Shown: piece by piece, positions 60,612-64,000 of the stretch | Layout of the letters: the number at the start of each line of letters is the position of its first letter | Position numbering within the stretch: the stretch's first letter is position 1 | From: Taenia hydatigena | Taxonomy: Eukaryota > Platyhelminthes > Cestoda > Cyclophyllidea > Taeniidae | DNA: 64,000 nt | Direction: 5' to 3' | NCBI GenBank assembly: GCA_036345935.2 | Contig: JADWOT020000009.1 | Span: 3,119,381-3,183,380 of the forward strand | The notes under the pieces: model-generated | The model's input: the letters and a program-made list of their open reading frames with translations, nothing else | Database searches by the model: none | What the model was told of the DNA's origin: nothing | Made by a program: the position numbers and the translations under genes

Positions 60612-63455
60612 CTACGGAAAAAAAAACATATTTCATTTCCGTGAACGCATAATCATCTGCAACAAATCAAGACGCTTTTGAGATTTTCGGAAGCCGACAG
60701 ACTGAGCTAAATCATCTACTCAACGAGCCAATTCTCGCCAGATCTGCTGCATTTTATCGGAAGCCGCACCCATTAAATCAAAATGCGGAAAAAAACGTGA
60801 GGTGGCAGTGACTGCAGCAATGGAGAGGGTTGATTCACACAGGAGGGATGAGTCGAAGGGCCTTCTCGTGCGATGATGTAACGTGAGAAGAAACAGGCTG
60901 TCTACATTGGTAGTGGCGGTCATGCGGACAGCATCAAACACACACACACGGAGTTCCACAGATACGTGTTTCTGTGTGAAGAAAACTTAACACACTGTGC
61001 ACTTTTGTCCAATTCATCACAATGAAAACGTTCACCACTACGGCAAGTGATGAGGGTAGACGATCAAATGCACAAGATGTCCAAATCAAATCGACATTCA
61101 ATTTCACATCTACGGCTACAGACTTCAAGAACAGTTTGCGTGGTGCGTCGATATTAGACCTGTACGCCAATGACTGTTACGACTACAGCCTCACCAGTTA
61201 TTCAGCGCGTGGAATGTCTAGCCTTAAAAGTGGGCGCATAACATGACGTAAAATCATACAAATCCTCCCATGGGGGTAGTTAACATGGCAATCATCCACA
61301 AACATTCGTGAGATCAAAGACGGGAAGCATTACGAGCATAAGCGCAGCAGAACCACAGGGATTCACAACCCAAACCAACGAAGAAGTGATGCAAGTCGTC
61401 CTAAGATGTTTCATATGGACTGAAAGGTTTCTCCATGCCAGAGCTCTCCAAATACTTGCGTGAAATTGAAATAAGTGGCAGGGGACTACTCCCTTTGGTG
61501 AACTTTTCGTTTAATAAATTCAAAAGTCGCAATTAGATTTAAAAGCCTCTCGTAGCTCAGAAACGGATGCTCTACCAACCAAAACACGCCTGAGGTGTTT
61601 ATACCATGCAGGTCACCAACCCCGGAAATAGGAAGTACAGATGGATAGTACACTCACGTAACCGGTACTGCGTAAGGCCAGCTGGAAACCGGGATGCAAC
61701 GCATCAGTGCTTAAAAAGGTCAAATAAATTAGCACTTCTATCCTCCCCAGTGGACAATTACGGCCTACTTGCTTAGAATTGCAGGAACGTAGTCGTTAGA
61801 ACCAATTTGAAGATGGAAAAAAACTTCCGTCAAACGAACTAAGATTGAAGCGTCTGCTAACAAAATAGCGCGTGACATCAGGCCCGAACAGGAAAATCGG
61901 AACTTCAGTTTGATTATTGACAGGGATCGATGATGTGAGAATAATCACACCTTTAATTCTTTGATAGCACAGCTGTAAATGAAGCATATAGGTTGTGATG
62001 ACTGATTTTCTCTTCAGATTCCAGTAGCTAATTCGTTAATCCATAGAGCGGTAGGGTGAATGGGGATCAGCGGGATCGGTAAGGGTCGCTCGCCCTTGTT
62101 GGCGTTATTGCCAGCGTTAACCCACGGCCTTTTTTTGAGCAGCGCATATCGCCGCCTAATTGACTGTCCCTGCAGGTAATTAACGATGATATATGGGGAA
62201 GATCACCCTCACCAGGAGTAAAGATGGCCGTGTGACGTGTCTGTCGTTAGTAAAAACGATGAAGTCAAAAAAAAGTTACGAAGTGAAGTTAAACTGGAGA
62301 CATAGGATTCAAAAATGGAGTAAGGGGCGCATGACAATTAGCGAAATGAATTCCTTGATTTGTATAGGTGCCGGATAGTACAGAGATCGACTTGATGAGA
62401 CTCAAGTAAATTTTGGAGTGCTTATAAGAGAGAAAAATACACTTCCTCCAGGAACTACGACCCCTAATCAAAACATGACTCCAGTGGTTGCAAGACGATG
62501 AATAGATAGGAAACTCGCAAAGTCAACAGACAATGGTCGCGCAAGACACATGAACACCAGAATGCTTAACTCACGACAAAAAAAAATAGTAAAAAGCCTG
62601 TAAGTGCTTCTCTTTCCATTCAATCGAACTTGAGCTTACCCACATAACAACCGGAGTTAAAGGTTGTTTATGCTGGTGTAAATGTTAAAAAATACCCGGG
62701 ACCAGGATAAAAGCTTTTCACGTACAGCCCTTTAAGCCAGCATAAACACCATCATGTGAGCAGTCGAAGACAAAAGTAAAGAGTCCAGATTCACACTTCA
62801 ATTGAAAAAAAATAGAGAAGAAAATGCGTTGATGCTAGCTGAAACCGCACAGATTTGCAAAGCTCTTCCCTAAAGAAAGGTGACAGCCAAAAAGATTAAT
62901 TTTGGAGTCAAAAGCGGAAACTTAATATCACACTTAAAGTTATCAAGGTTAGAGGTCGAGGACCTTACATAAAGCTGATAACACTAGCCATCTCCTTTAA
63001 AATACTGGAAACGAATAGCTTCAAAATTTAAACAACACGCTTGTCCAAATCCGACTTGGGCAAGAACCAGAATGGAAATGGCCCAGAAGCTTGCCTTTCT
63101 ACCTTAAGATTAGACATAAGAAAATATTTTTTCTTGCCATAATGCTCGGATAGGGTGCCGAAGTATATTTCAAAAATAAACGTCACATATGTGCGATGCT
63201 CAGAGTGAATGCGTTAAATATCCTCCCACATACCCGACGTCAATACTAGACCTCGTAACAGCCAACTAATACCCCGTATCCCAAATACTTGCGGGACATA
63301 AGAACATCTTCCTCGAGTTGATCATTCACGCCTGATTTGTAGTGTTCTATGTCAGCCGCCACAGTATGCTACCATAAGTAAAACATCAAAATTACTTCAT
63401 TGACGGATATAGCAGATTAATACAAAATGCTACGCTTCATATTCAAAGGTCTCAC
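60612..63455 (-). other. Upstream stretch of the auxilin-like gene, exons not resolved
   Basis: It should contain earlier exons of the minus-strand gene. A minus-strand frame at 60720-60959 ending MGAASDKMQQIWRELAR has coding-like composition, but no donor or phase joins it confidently to the exon at 60611. Confidence 0.4.
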
Positions 63456-63547
63456 TTGGAGGAAAGAGAGACTGCTGGCGAAATGGCCTGTTGGCGAAGG
63501 GGAGGGACGCGGAGGCGGTGAGGGCGAAGACTGTTGAACTGATACGG
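63456..63547 (-). CDS. Candidate exon, Ser/Pro-rich, gene unknown
   Basis: A GC-rich 92-base segment between a cggatacag acceptor and a CAA/gtgaga donor. It is open in the frame reading SPSPPPRPSPSPTGHF, then ASSLSFLQ. It could belong to a linker of either minus-strand trafficking gene. The splice-site pair and composition are the only evidence. Confidence 0.22.
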
Positions 63548-64000
63548 CTGTATCCGAAAAGAGATTAGTACCAGATCCCTACAATTGTAGTAATACTAAA
63601 AGGCTAGATTTCTGCAACTTCAATTTAATTCAAGACGTGCAGACAATTAAAAGCTGCTGTAGCAGAATAATATATTGAGTGACTGCGAGCTGAACGGTAG
63701 ACGCACGGACCGCATCCAAATTAACAATCCAACTTTCTCCATTCTAATAAGCGGATCCGCTGAACGAGTACAAGCTGATTGCAAAAAGAGGTACCTGAAC
63801 GATTCCTTCTGTGTGGTGGCAAAAAAAAAACAAAGAAATGTAGAGGGGATGGGATCATAGATAGATAGATTTTACTTCTGAATAAAAATTCACAAGACGC
63901 GATTACGGGTGACAGAATTAAGTTTGCCATAATCAGATCGTTCTAATGGGTTTCTCACTGCTTGGGTTTTATACTTGTCCTCTGACACCTTGTAAAATTA
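63548..64000. other. Right edge, no gene recognised
   Basis: Apart from the short GATA run at 63859-63871, nothing in the last 450 bases can be supported on either strand. Confidence 0.5.
63859..63871. repeat. Short GATA tetranucleotide run
   Basis: About three tandem ATAG/GATA units. No gene context. Confidence 0.7.

Noticed and set aside
60720..60959. Minus-strand frame ending GAASDKMQQIWRELAR as an upstream exon of the auxilin-like gene
   Set aside because: Coding-like, but the only donor nearby would follow an in-frame stop or need an unsupported acceptor; not called.
61545..61610. tRNA-like word (tagctcag followed by ggatgctctacca)
   Set aside because: Resembles an A box, but I could not form an acceptor stem, an anticodon loop and a T-arm at correct spacing.
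1..64000. CRISPR array, bacterial operon, phage or intact transposon
   Set aside because: No spaced direct repeats, no Shine-Dalgarno-linked gene strings, no transposase, integrase or reverse-transcriptase motifs were seen on either strand.

Overview
The window is eukaryotic nuclear DNA. It has AT-leaning composition, spliced genes on both strands, introns that are either tiny (37-71 bases inside COG8) or several kilobases long, and long gene-poor stretches with microsatellites. Metazoan-type genes (a DEG/ENaC channel, a Kish protein, COG8, a TMF-type golgin) with this intron pattern suggest a parasitic flatworm, perhaps a tapeworm. That is an inference from gene style; no species-specific marker was seen.

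Layout. At 1-5.5 kb no gene is recognised. At 5.5-10.2 kb (+) lie the last two exons of a DEG/ENaC sodium channel. At 15.5-19.7 kb (-) is a nearly complete five-exon spermidine synthase. At 24.1-34.5 kb (+) are eleven consistently phased exons, counting one optional microexon, of a PH-domain and coiled-coil protein that I cannot assign to a family. At 35.65-43.57 kb (+) a 74-residue Kish-B (TMEM167B) gene sits 97 bases upstream of a six-exon COG8 gene. The last COG8 exon adds about 1,450 residues of acidic, low-complexity sequence to a normal COG8 body. At 44.5-44.9 kb (+) are two exons of a possible PH-domain protein with a poly(A) signal. At 46.7-51.9 kb (+) is a three-exon single-pass membrane protein with leucine-rich repeats. 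At 57.1-57.4 kb (-) is one exon of the conserved C-terminal coiled coil of TMF1-type golgins. At 59.8-60.6 kb (-) are two exons matching the PTEN-like phosphatase and C2 region of auxilin/GAK proteins, ending in a stop with no J domain.

Genes in context. Kish-B, COG8, the TMF-type exon and the auxilin-like exons all point to Golgi and clathrin/COPI vesicle traffic. Only Kish-B and COG8 are close enough to suggest co-expression: a 97-base gap, no poly(A) signal in it, and a strong splice acceptor just before the COG8 start, which fits a trans-spliced operon. The most unusual object is the COG8 tail, with at least eleven tryptophans, most in acidic contexts, and signs of internal duplication. 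By analogy with the tryptophan-rich acidic lasso of the Dsl1 tether, it could capture coat proteins; this is a hypothesis.

Exon boundaries were assigned by eye from splice consensus and phase agreement. Family names rest on recalled family patterns, not on a database search.
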